From the NCBI GenBank assembly GCA_021805625.1, contig JAJZEU010000091.1:1-5013 (forward strand): 5,013 nt of DNA, read 5' to 3'. Each line of letters begins with the position of its first letter. The first letter of the stretch is position 1. The position numbers were made by a program, and so were the translations under genes. A model generated the notes under the pieces. That model saw only the letters and a program-made list of their open reading frames with translations, ran no database searches and was not told where the DNA came from. Shown in pieces: positions 1 to 5,013 of this stretch. The stretch comes from Microcaldota archaeon (GTDB taxonomy: Archaea; Micrarchaeota; Micrarchaeia; Micrarchaeales; CABMGC01).

Positions 1-1626
1 GCTTAGATTCAGCTCAAAGGCGAATGCAGGTTCCTCTATGCCAAAGTTTGAGAGCACTTCCGGATGAAGCTCCCCGAAGCGGCCTATTTCCCTCTTTCCT
101 GCAATTATGTTGCCGCTCCTTCCAGGTATGAAGCTAGGATGGTCATGCTCAGAAAACTTTGCGCCAGGCATTATCCCATCGAGCAATTTCCCTATCACTG
201 CCACAGCTTCGTTGAAGTTCGCTGCCGGGTCTACGGATATGGCTGCGAGATGCTGTTCCTCCTTTGCCATTCCGTGCTCCACGCTGAACGCCATGTCGAG
301 TTCGAAGAGCCTTTGCGGCAGGCTGTCGTGCTTTGACTTTCCGCAATTCCTGAGCAGAGATGGAAGCAGGCAGGTTCGCAACATGGTGATGGACTGAACT
401 CTGGATCCTTTCAATTTTACGAAATTGTTGTTTGGTTCCATCCGCATGCTCCTGAAGTTCGATTCCACATCTGTAAGGTAGGAATTCATGGCTTCGCTGA
501 AGCCCATGCCTATCATGAGTTGGGCTATCTCCTCATAATCCACAGTTGACTTTTGCAGCAACCCCTGTTGCATCGAGAATACCGGCAGCGGCCTTATCCT
601 ATCATATCCATAAGCGACAGTTATGTCGCTCGCTATGTCTTGGTCGTTTATCACGTCTATTCTGTATGCTGGCAGATAAACCCTTAGCTTGTTGCCCACT
701 ATTGCAGCCCCGAAGCCCATCTTGTTGGCCAGTGCGCCATATGCCTGTGAATGAGTGAACGCCCCTAACTGCATGTCGAGTTTTGCCATCGGTATCTCAA
801 GCTTTTCTGATTTCATCGCCGGGGTGATTTCCGTCCTGTTTTGGTACACAATCGCGACTTTGTGTACCTCCGCACCAATGTCAAGAAAGTATGATGCCAT
901 CATGTCTGCAATCTTCTCAACTAAGAAGCTTGAGGTGCCGGTAATGTCAAGAAAGATATTCTTTGTCTGGGAGTCTATCTTCGTCCTTTCGGAATTTATT
1001 ATGGGTATCAATGACATTATACCTTTGCTGTCCTTCAGCGCTGGATATGCAGCCGAGCCGCCTATGGTTCCGCTGTATTCCTGGCCCTTCTTGTGGCTTT
1101 CAAGTGTCTGCTTGAAGTCTACGGGCACTTTTCCGCCAAGCGGAACAAACTTCTCGTTTTTGAAGGCATCGTATAGCAACGGAGGTTCGATTGCATCAAG
1201 GTTGTGCAGGCCCATCGCAAGTTTCTTCCTCTTCCTCCCCACATTTGCGCTGAGTTTCTCTGTAAAGTTTATAAGGTCCTTCAGGCTGTCATCATCGAAC
1301 TTAAGCCCTCTCACTACAAGACCGGATATGAATGGCCGCACGGTCTTTACTCTTCTTCCTACAACTATCTCCAGGTATGGCTTTTGGTCTTGGATCGCGT
1401 ATTGCAGCCTGCTCTTCCTACCTGTGAAGTTTCTTACCCCCCTAGCAAGGCCCACCACGCAGAGCAGATCAGGTCTGTCTGGGGTAACGTCTATGCTTAT
1501 CGATTTGCTGTTTGATTCCTTTACCTCCACCCCGATTTTTGCAGCCAGCTCAGGCAGCTTGCCGATTGTGGCGCTGCCTGCAAGCATCTTCTTCAGGTAT
1601 CTTGTTGGGAGGTCTGCTGCTACCAT
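1..1626 (-). CDS. pheT: Phenylalanyl-tRNA synthetase beta subunit, 3' end cut by window edge
   Basis: PheT is the non-catalytic, structural and editing partner of PheS in the (alpha-beta)2 enzyme that attaches phenylalanine to tRNA-Phe in the cytoplasm. The frame stays open for 542 codons to the window edge. Archaeal PheT is about 550 residues, so only the last few are missing. Seen: an N-terminal ISIDVTPDRPDLLCVVGLAR stretch (43-62), typical of archaeal/eukaryal PheT; a B3/B4 editing-type region (about 90-250) with GTIGGSAAYPALKD (185-198) and NIFLDITGT (223-231); a B5-type region (about 265-342) ending DITVAYGYDRI; and a class II-like core from about 350, with LRTCLLP (416-422) and IGRFGELHPEVL (514-525). 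There is no bacterial B1 tRNA-binding or C-terminal anticodon-binding domain, as expected for the archaeal form. The ATG lies one base after the pheS stop (TGA-T-ATG), so the two are co-transcribed and probably translationally coupled. AGGT sits 7 bases before the start. The identification is secure. Confidence 0.97.
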   Translation of the reverse strand, partial: MVAADLPTRYLKKMLAGSATIGKLPELAAKIGVEVKESNSKSISIDVTPDRPDLLCVVGLARGVRNFTGRKSRLQYAIQDQKPYLEIVVGRRVKTVRPFISGLVVRGLKFDDDSLKDLINFTEKLSANVGRKRKKLAMGLHNLDAIEPPLLYDAFKNEKFVPLGGKVPVDFKQTLESHKKGQEYSGTIGGSAAYPALKDSKGIMSLIPIINSERTKIDSQTKNIFLDITGTSSFLVEKIADMMASYFLDIGAEVHKVAIVYQNRTEITPAMKSEKLEIPMAKLDMQLGAFTHSQAYGALANKMGFGAAIVGNKLRVYLPAYRIDVINDQDIASDITVAYGYDRIRPLPVFSMQQGLLQKSTVDYEEIAQLMIGMGFSEAMNSYLTDVESNFRSMRMEPNNNFVKLKGSRVQSITMLRTCLLPSLLRNCGKSKHDSLPQRLFELDMAFSVEHGMAKEEQHLAAISVDPAANFNEAVAVIGKLLDGIMPGAKFSEHDHPSFIPGRSGNIIAGKREIGRFGELHPEVLSNFGIEEPAFAFELNLS

Positions 1627-1627
1627 A

Positions 1628-3094
1628 TCACAACCTGATATTCCTTTCTCTGAGCCAGCCAACGCCGCCGTTGTAGAGCTCCGATACGCTGTTTATGCTG
1701 CTGTCCATTGTCATGAGTATCCTTTCCACGCCCAGGCCCCATGCCAGCACGCTAATGTTCTTCCTTGCTATGCCTGTTATCTCCCGTCTTATTACGCCGG
1801 CGCCGCCCAGTTCGAGCCATTCTTTGCGGGGCTCGTAGAAGATATGTACCTCTACTCCTGGCTCCACAAAAGGGAAGTATGATGGTACGAACCTTATCTT
1901 TATGTCCATCGCCGCATAGATCCTTGTAAGGGTATCGAATAGATTTGCGAGCGTCAGGTCTTTTCCGACTATTATGCCATCCGTCTGGTAGAAATCCGCA
2001 AGGTGCTTGTAGTCTACGTTCTCGTTCCTAAAAACTCTGCCTACCGAAAAGAATTTCAGCGGCATCCTTTCAAATTCCCTTGCGCTCAATGCATAGAGCT
2101 TCCTCACAGAGACGCTCGTGGTATGCGGTCTCAGCAGCGCCTGCTGTGCAATGTTCTCACTCCAATCACTGTGCCATGCAGAGTTGTGCATTCTCTTGAC
2201 TGCGCTTATGAGCCTTTTTTCCCCAATTTTCACTCTGCTCGGATTTTCCAGATAGAATGTATCCTGCATCTCCCTTGCAGGGTGGTCCTGCGGCACGAAA
2301 AGCGCATCGAAAACCCAGAACGACGGTTCAATTATTGGGCCAGATACTTCCTGGAAGCCCATGCCCAGGTATGTGGATTTTATCCTGTTTATCACATTCC
2401 TCAATGGATGCCTTACTGCTGGTACGGCCCTCTCGACATTTGTGATGCCGTAGCGCTTGAAACCCTTCCCTTTCCAGCCCTTGTTGGCTATGATGTTTCT
2501 CGTCAGGGTGCCTATCTCTGTGCTTTGCATGATATGCTTGCTCTCCACGCTGCCTTTCTGGGTTATCTGCACAGCTTCTACTGCACTCCTCGCGTTTACT
2601 CTTACAAGCTTCCTCTTTATAAGAAGATCTACGGCATCTCTGCTCCCTTCCAGTGTGCTATGTACATCCTTTCCTGAAGCAAGTGCCCTGAGCACTTTCC
2701 TCTCTTCCATTTCGTGCCCCAGCGCAGCAGCCCCAGAGGTAGTAATCATAATCATGCTTCCCTCTATACTTGCGAGCCCCTTCTTCTTGGCCCACTGCAC
2801 ACCTATCCTTTCGGCTGGATCGCTGAGCTGGTCCAGCTGGACAGGCCCATTGCTCAGCTTTGCCAAGAGCTGCTCCTCAGGCATGCCATGTTCTATGTAG
2901 CTCTTGGCTTCCTCTGTCACCTCCGCATTAGCTATATTCTTCCTGATTATCTCTACTAATCCGCGATTTGAAAGGTTCTCGGAAGCCCAGAGGACCTTGT
3001 CCCTGCCAAGGCCCGCACTTTCTGATAGCTCTTCGATGCTTAGCTTGCTTTTCCCGGCCAACGCCTTTAGTACTGCTAGCTCGTAGGCGTGCAT
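1628..3094 (-). CDS. pheS: Phenylalanyl-tRNA synthetase alpha (catalytic) subunit
   Basis: PheS is the catalytic class II subunit: it makes phenylalanyl-adenylate from Phe and ATP and transfers Phe to tRNA-Phe. At 488 residues it has the usual archaeal length. Residues 1-190 look like tandem winged-helix domains, which bind tRNA in the archaeal/eukaryal enzyme. Motif 1 starts near HPLRNVINRI (229-238) and leads into EPSFWVFDALFVPQDHPARE (256-275). Motif 2 is FFSVGRVFRNE (348-358), with Arg356 as the probable ATP/Phe-binding arginine. The Phe side-chain pocket YFPFVEPG (406-413) is intact, as are ELGGAG (428-433) and motif 3 AWGLGVERI (451-459), with Arg458. Oddities are Pro323 in LRPHTT (normally LRTHT), and FYQTDG (368-373) where the family usually has FHQxEG. 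The gene starts 2 bases after the upstream membrane-protein stop and ends 1 base before pheT. The leader CAAGGCGATAGGG offers only a weak ribosome site, so coupling to upstream translation is likely. Confidence 0.98.
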   Translation of the reverse strand: MHAYELAVLKALAGKSKLSIEELSESAGLGRDKVLWASENLSNRGLVEIIRKNIANAEVTEEAKSYIEHGMPEEQLLAKLSNGPVQLDQLSDPAERIGVQWAKKKGLASIEGSMIMITTSGAAALGHEMEERKVLRALASGKDVHSTLEGSRDAVDLLIKRKLVRVNARSAVEAVQITQKGSVESKHIMQSTEIGTLTRNIIANKGWKGKGFKRYGITNVERAVPAVRHPLRNVINRIKSTYLGMGFQEVSGPIIEPSFWVFDALFVPQDHPAREMQDTFYLENPSRVKIGEKRLISAVKRMHNSAWHSDWSENIAQQALLRPHTTSVSVRKLYALSAREFERMPLKFFSVGRVFRNENVDYKHLADFYQTDGIIVGKDLTLANLFDTLTRIYAAMDIKIRFVPSYFPFVEPGVEVHIFYEPRKEWLELGGAGVIRREITGIARKNISVLAWGLGVERILMTMDSSINSVSELYNGGVGWLRERNIRL

Positions 3095-3096
3095 CC

Positions 3097-3870
3097 CTAT
3101 CGCCTTGGCCTGGAAGTTATAAGGAAGTAGGCTGCAACGATTACTATCACGATGAAGATGAATGCGAAGAGCTCTACCCTATACACTGTCAGCAGCGATC
3201 CGAAGTAGGAGAGGACCTCCTGGCCCATCGTCTGCGTCACAACATAAGCGAAGGTGAACTTCGAAAGCGGCTCTCCTGCATACCATGAGAATATGGTATC
3301 GTTGGTGTAGTTGCCTAGGAAGCTTATCGATGGGTAGTCTGGCAACGGGTAAATGCTCAGCACCTGCGAACCTGTGGGGATTATAAGATTCAGCCTGCCG
3401 CTCTGTGGCAGAGCCTCGCCGCTTGCCGTATGTATGAAATTGAAAACATTGTCGTTGAAGGTGTATTCAAATTTCCTTGGTGCTATCTCCTTGACACTGG
3501 TAATGTTGCCGACGTAGTAGCTCATCGTTATCTGTGCTATGCCTGCGGTGCCAACTGTAGTTACTGGGCCAGGAAGAAAGGCGAAGCCTGATACGCTTGA
3601 GGTTGGATTGAGGATGTGCTCAACCAACAAATTGGTGTTGAGCGCCTTCTGCCATCCGCTTAGCGTGAGGTTTATTGCTGCACGGTCCTGCATGTACTGG
3701 TTTATGGAAACGTTGCTGCTGAGGTATAGGCTGAGGACTTCTACTACTTTGCCCGTAGCGTTTGGGCCCAGGATTACGGTTGTGTTTATGTAAGTTACAT
3801 TTATGTAGGCATGCGCTATGGGCATTATGAGGAGCATGCCAAGCATGACAGCGTATATTAGTGCCTTCAA
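3097..3870 (-). CDS. Secreted, membrane-anchored, sequon-rich protein of unknown function
   Basis: I do not recognise a named family. The 257 residues describe a type I membrane protein. A signal peptide (1-21) has Lys2, a hydrophobic core and an AHA cleavage motif (19-21). An extracytoplasmic domain (22-230) is rich in beta-prone segments and has no cysteine. A single membrane helix (about 233-252) is followed by a short basic tail, SRPRR, that should face the cytoplasm. The outside domain holds eight N-x-S/T sequons (Asn24, 29, 37, 53, 67, 122, 187, 190), which fits archaeal N-glycosylation of a surface protein. The start is TTG; the next in-frame ATG (residue 9) would lose the basic n-region, so TTG is preferred, with GTGAT a few bases upstream as a weak ribosome site. 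It is the first gene of the pheS-pheT operon, with 2 bases between its stop and pheS. Its role, and any link to tRNA charging, is unknown. The reading frame is convincing because of its topology and tight spacing. Confidence 0.85.
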   Translation of the reverse strand: MKALIYAVMLGMLLIMPIAHAYINVTYINTTVILGPNATGKVVEVLSLYLSSNVSINQYMQDRAAINLTLSGWQKALNTNLLVEHILNPTSSVSGFAFLPGPVTTVGTAGIAQITMSYYVGNITSVKEIAPRKFEYTFNDNVFNFIHTASGEALPQSGRLNLIIPTGSQVLSIYPLPDYPSISFLGNYTNDTIFSWYAGEPLSKFTFAYVVTQTMGQEVLSYFGSLLTVYRVELFAFIFIVIVIVAAYFLITSRPRR

Positions 3871-3899
3871 CCTATCACACTTTGATATTCTCCGTTCTG

Positions 3900-3907
3900 T
3901 TTTATAA
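3900..3907 (-). promoter_or_regulatory. TATA box of the membrane protein-pheS-pheT operon
   Basis: The minus strand reads TTATAAAA, a near-perfect archaeal TATA box, centred about 33 bases before the TTG start. With the usual spacing of about 25 bases to the transcript start, the leader would be only about 6-10 bases. It sits in the 69-base AT-rich gap after the DUF6899-type gene, so the three-gene operon probably has its own promoter, although read-through from upstream is possible. No clear BRE is visible. Inferred from sequence only. Confidence 0.65.
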
Positions 3908-3939
3908 GAGTATTGTTTCTAATTTGGCGCAGAATTTGT

Positions 3940-4206
3940 CTAGGCAACATCACCACTTTCCATAATCTTCTTGTCCTCATATGGACCCACTTGCCTTCTA
4001 TAGAATTCCTGCTTAACGCATTCCAGAACTCCAATGGCACGATTGTAGTTGAAGTACTTCGGTGCATAGATCCCTTTCAGTATTCGGGTCATGCAGTAGT
4101 TCAGCTTGCCGTCAACCTCGTGTTCATCCTGAGCCTTCAGATACTCGATCAGTGGTTGAAGGAGCTTGTCCAGATCGGGTCTTTGCTCACTTTTGATGTA
4201 GGGCAT
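3940..4206 (-). CDS. Small conserved protein, DUF6899-type, function unknown
   Basis: This 88-residue soluble protein has the hallmarks of the uncharacterised family I know as DUF6899, found in bacteria, archaea and phages. It begins MPYI with Arg9-Pro10 and a leucine-rich helix (11-24). A core follows with DGKLNYCMTRIL (32-43) and the strongly conserved block NRAIGVLECVKQEFYRRQVG (54-73). It ends PYEDKKIMESGDVA, matching the family's usual PYEDxKIxxNGDVY ending. Length and both termini agree with the family, so the gene is complete. No membrane segment, signal peptide or known catalytic motif is visible; a mainly helical small domain is likely. AGGT lies 6 bases before the ATG. It is divergent from the SecB-like gene across a 125-base control region and 69 bases upstream of the membrane protein-pheST operon on the same strand. 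The family assignment rests on remembered motif patterns; no function should be assumed. Confidence 0.85.
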   Translation of the reverse strand: MPYIKSEQRPDLDKLLQPLIEYLKAQDEHEVDGKLNYCMTRILKGIYAPKYFNYNRAIGVLECVKQEFYRRQVGPYEDKKIMESGDVA

Positions 4207-4212
4207 AATCTT

Positions 4213-4216
4213 ACCT
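4213..4216 (-). promoter_or_regulatory. Ribosome binding site of the DUF6899-type gene
   Basis: The minus strand reads CAGGTAAGATT directly before the ATG. AGGT pairs with the anti-Shine-Dalgarno end of archaeal 16S rRNA, and a 6-base spacer supports the chosen start, which also fits the family's MPY N-terminus. Confidence 0.55.
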
Positions 4217-4238
4217 GCTGTCTCTTTGGCTGAGAATC

Positions 4239-4246
4239 CTTAAAAA
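4239..4246 (-). promoter_or_regulatory. Weak TATA box of the DUF6899-type gene
   Basis: The minus strand reads TTTTTAAG, a poor but plausible TATA element, centred about 36 bases before the ATG. That would place the transcript start near 4217, giving a leader of about 11 bases that begins at the ribosome site. It is weaker than the opposing promoter at 4290-4298. Inferred from position and composition. Confidence 0.4.
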
Positions 4247-4281
4247 CGCCATTCCTAGCATTGCTCTCTACAAAGCCGGTG

Positions 4282-4298
4282 CAAGAAAGTTATATAAA
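4282..4298 (+). promoter_or_regulatory. Strong BRE/TATA promoter of the SecB-like gene
   Basis: CAAGAAAG (4282-4289) is a purine-rich, BRE-like element directly before TTATATAAA (4290-4298), a consensus-quality archaeal TATA box. The expected transcript start, about 25 bases on, falls near 4318-4320, giving a leader of about 12-14 bases before the ATG. This is the best promoter in the window and suggests steady, high transcription. It may also feed polB downstream. Confidence 0.75.
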
Positions 4299-4319
4299 TG
4301 AGTTCAGGGCATGTAATAC

Positions 4320-4324
4320 AAGGT
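4320..4324 (+). promoter_or_regulatory. Ribosome binding site of the SecB-like gene
   Basis: AAGGT lies 7 bases before the ATG, in the context AAGGTAGATTGA. It would sit at or very near the 5' end of the mRNA predicted from the TATA box. It fixes the ATG at 4332 as the start. Confidence 0.6.
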
Positions 4325-4331
4325 AGATTGA

Positions 4332-4766
4332 ATGATAACAGATCTAGATGTTACAAAAGTAGAAGGAACGCGCAAGACAAAAGAGCAGATAACCAACATG
4401 AAGTTCAACATAAACTTCGATGATGTTACTGTAGTACAGGACTCAGTGAAGGTTGCATACACTTTTGTCGCTTCATACGAGGGTGGGAATCAGGCAAGCC
4501 CCGAGAACGTCGGTGAGCTCAAGGTTTCAGGAACCATAACATCTAAGGAGGACAAGAAATCCGCTGCGGAGATACAGAAGGTCTGGCAGGATAAGAAAAC
4601 GCTGCCGCTGAGCTTTGCAGAGAACATAATAAATGTATTGAACTTCGAGTGCGGAACTAGGGGAACGTTCGTGGCGCATGCTGTTGGCCTTATCGCGCCG
4701 GTACCCCTTACAAGGGCGAGACTGCAGGAATCTCAGGCCGGAACTGAAGCAGGGGCTTCAGCATAA
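4332..4766 (+). CDS. Small soluble protein, tentatively SecB-like fold
   Basis: This 144-residue cytoplasmic protein has no signal peptide or membrane helix. Alternating strands are suggested at about 23-36, 38-50 and 60-71. A charged segment (72-90) leads into KKTLPLSFAENIINVLN (88-104), then ECGTRGTFVAHAVGLIAPVP (106-125) and LTRARL. Several strands, then a helix, then a conserved Pro-containing tail resembles the SecB-like fold. The stretch FAENII...RGTF...GLIAPVPL recalls the bacterial SecB pattern YAREC...RGTF...LAPV and the small archaeal SecB-like proteins. If correct, it would hold unfolded polypeptides before export or act as a related holdase or toxin-linked chaperone; no partner gene is visible. 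The last 12 residues (Ala/Gly/Glu/Gln-rich) are probably disordered. It has a strong promoter and good ribosome site, and lies 45 bases before polB on the same strand. The gene is certain; the fold call is an inference by eye. Confidence 0.85.
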   Translation: MITDLDVTKVEGTRKTKEQITNMKFNINFDDVTVVQDSVKVAYTFVASYEGGNQASPENVGELKVSGTITSKEDKKSAAEIQKVWQDKKTLPLSFAENIINVLNFECGTRGTFVAHAVGLIAPVPLTRARLQESQAGTEAGASA

Positions 4767-4809
4767 TACGCGTGCTAATCGCCTAATTACAGAATTGCTT
4801 GATTATGCT
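4760..4809. repeat. Short inverted repeat spanning the gap before polB
   Basis: AGCATAAT (4760-4767, containing the stop codon of the SecB-like gene) is the exact reverse complement of ATTATGCT (4802-4809, just before the polB start), with 34 bases between. The arms do not extend further. There is no T-tract after it, so it is not a convincing terminator. It could be a weak hairpin hiding the polB start, or chance. Confidence 0.3.
4784..4789 (+). promoter_or_regulatory. Possible weak TATA element for a leaderless polB transcript
   Basis: TAATTA is centred about 25 bases before the polB ATG, the distance expected if transcription began at the start codon itself. The element is far from consensus, and the polB start has no Shine-Dalgarno sequence, which would fit leaderless translation. 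Read-through from 4290-4298 is the alternative. Confidence 0.25.
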
Positions 4810-4811
4810 AT

Positions 4812-5013
4812 ATGGAGGAACGGCTAGAAATCACAGGAGTAATGCTGGATGCCGACTATGTAACCAAAGGTTCCAGAGGAATAATAAGGCTCACCTTTAG
4901 GAGTAAGGATGCAGCTTATGTGCTCCTTGATCCATCATTCGTTTCCTACTTTTACCTTGTGCCTAACAATGCCGGAATAGACGACGAGCTTGTAAAATCT
5001 GTGAAGATAATAG
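4812..5013 (+). CDS. polB: Family B DNA polymerase, N-terminal fragment cut by window edge
   Basis: Only 67 codons lie inside the window; a full archaeal PolB is roughly 770-900 residues. The N-terminal domain is recognisable: VMLDADYVT (10-18), GIIRLTF (23-29) and DPSFVSYFYLVP (40-51) line up without gaps with the start of Pyrococcus-type PolB (ILDVDYIT, PVIRLF, DRTFRPYIYAL). In this family the N-terminal domain lies ahead of the 3'-5' exonuclease and polymerase domains and, in archaea, senses uracil in the template. The remaining domains are outside the window and cannot be judged. The ATG at 4812 adds about ten residues relative to the Pyrococcus protein. The in-frame ATG at 4842 matches the Pyrococcus start and has AGGAG before it, but only 2 bases away, so 4812 is preferred. 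An in-frame stop lies just upstream, excluding a longer form. It is 45 bases after the SecB-like gene on the same strand. Confidence 0.9.
   Translation, partial: MEERLEITGVMLDADYVTKGSRGIIRLTFRSKDAAYVLLDPSFVSYFYLVPNNAGIDDELVKSVKII

Noticed and set aside
755..1882. Long plus-strand open frame of 375 codons opposite pheT and the end of pheS
   Set aside because: It lies fully antisense to two clear synthetase genes, spans their junction, and its translation shows no recognisable domain; it is a by-product of their codon use.
2003..2677. Plus-strand open frame of 224 codons opposite pheS
   Set aside because: It is antisense to the conserved PheS catalytic and N-terminal regions and rich in Cys, Pro, His and Tyr in a pattern typical of shadow frames.
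2457..2900. Plus-strand open frame with hydrophobic, Ser-rich translation resembling a membrane protein
   Set aside because: It is antisense to the winged-helix part of pheS; the apparent hydrophobicity comes from reading charged Lys/Glu helix codons backwards.
3867..4067. Minus-strand open frame of 66 codons between the membrane protein and the DUF6899-type gene
   Set aside because: It overlaps most of the DUF6899-type gene out of frame, has no family resemblance, and covers the operon promoter.
3913..4233. Plus-strand open frame of 106 codons opposite the DUF6899-type gene
   Set aside because: It is antisense to a gene with strong family motifs and shows no promoter or ribosome site of its own.
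4760..4811. Inverted repeat considered as a transcription terminator after the SecB-like gene
   Set aside because: The stem is only 8 AT-rich pairs with a 34-base loop and no T-run follows, so termination is not supported.
1..5013. CRISPR arrays, tRNA or rRNA genes, insertion sequences, attachment sites
   Set aside because: No regularly spaced repeats, cloverleaf pattern, transposase-like frame or flanking direct repeats were seen by eye; almost all bases are explained by ordinary genes.

Overview
The window looks archaeal, with intermediate GC content. It carries an archaeal/eukaryal-type phenylalanyl-tRNA synthetase pair (long PheS with N-terminal winged-helix region, short PheT of about 545 residues), the N-terminus of an archaeal family B DNA polymerase, and archaeal TATA boxes about 25 bases before the expected transcript starts. 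AUA and AGG codons are frequent. The compact layout would suit a small-genome lineage such as Micrarchaeota/ARMAN-like archaea, but that placement is a guess from style and not shown by a marker.

Left part (1-3907, minus strand): a tight three-gene operon. Reading right to left, a TATA box at 3900-3907 precedes a secreted or surface protein with a signal peptide, a single C-terminal membrane anchor and eight N-glycosylation sequons. It is followed after 2 bases by pheS and after 1 further base by pheT. PheT runs off the left edge and lacks only its last few residues. PheS and PheT together form the (alpha-beta)2 enzyme that charges tRNA-Phe. The membrane protein has no obvious mechanistic link to it.

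Middle (3940-4331): a small minus-strand gene of the conserved uncharacterised DUF6899 type, then a 125-base divergent control region with a weak TATA box facing left and a strong BRE/TATA facing right.

Right part (4332-5013, plus strand): a 144-residue soluble protein that I tentatively relate to the SecB-like fold. After a 45-base gap comes the start of polB, the replicative or repair family B DNA polymerase, cut by the right edge.

This is mostly housekeeping sequence. I see no CRISPR array, transposon, tRNA, rRNA or defence cassette. The points of most interest are the unexplained membrane protein at the head of the pheST operon, the DUF6899 and SecB-like genes sharing a divergent promoter, unusual residues in PheS active-site motifs, and a Pro-to-Ser change in the uracil-sensing region of PolB.
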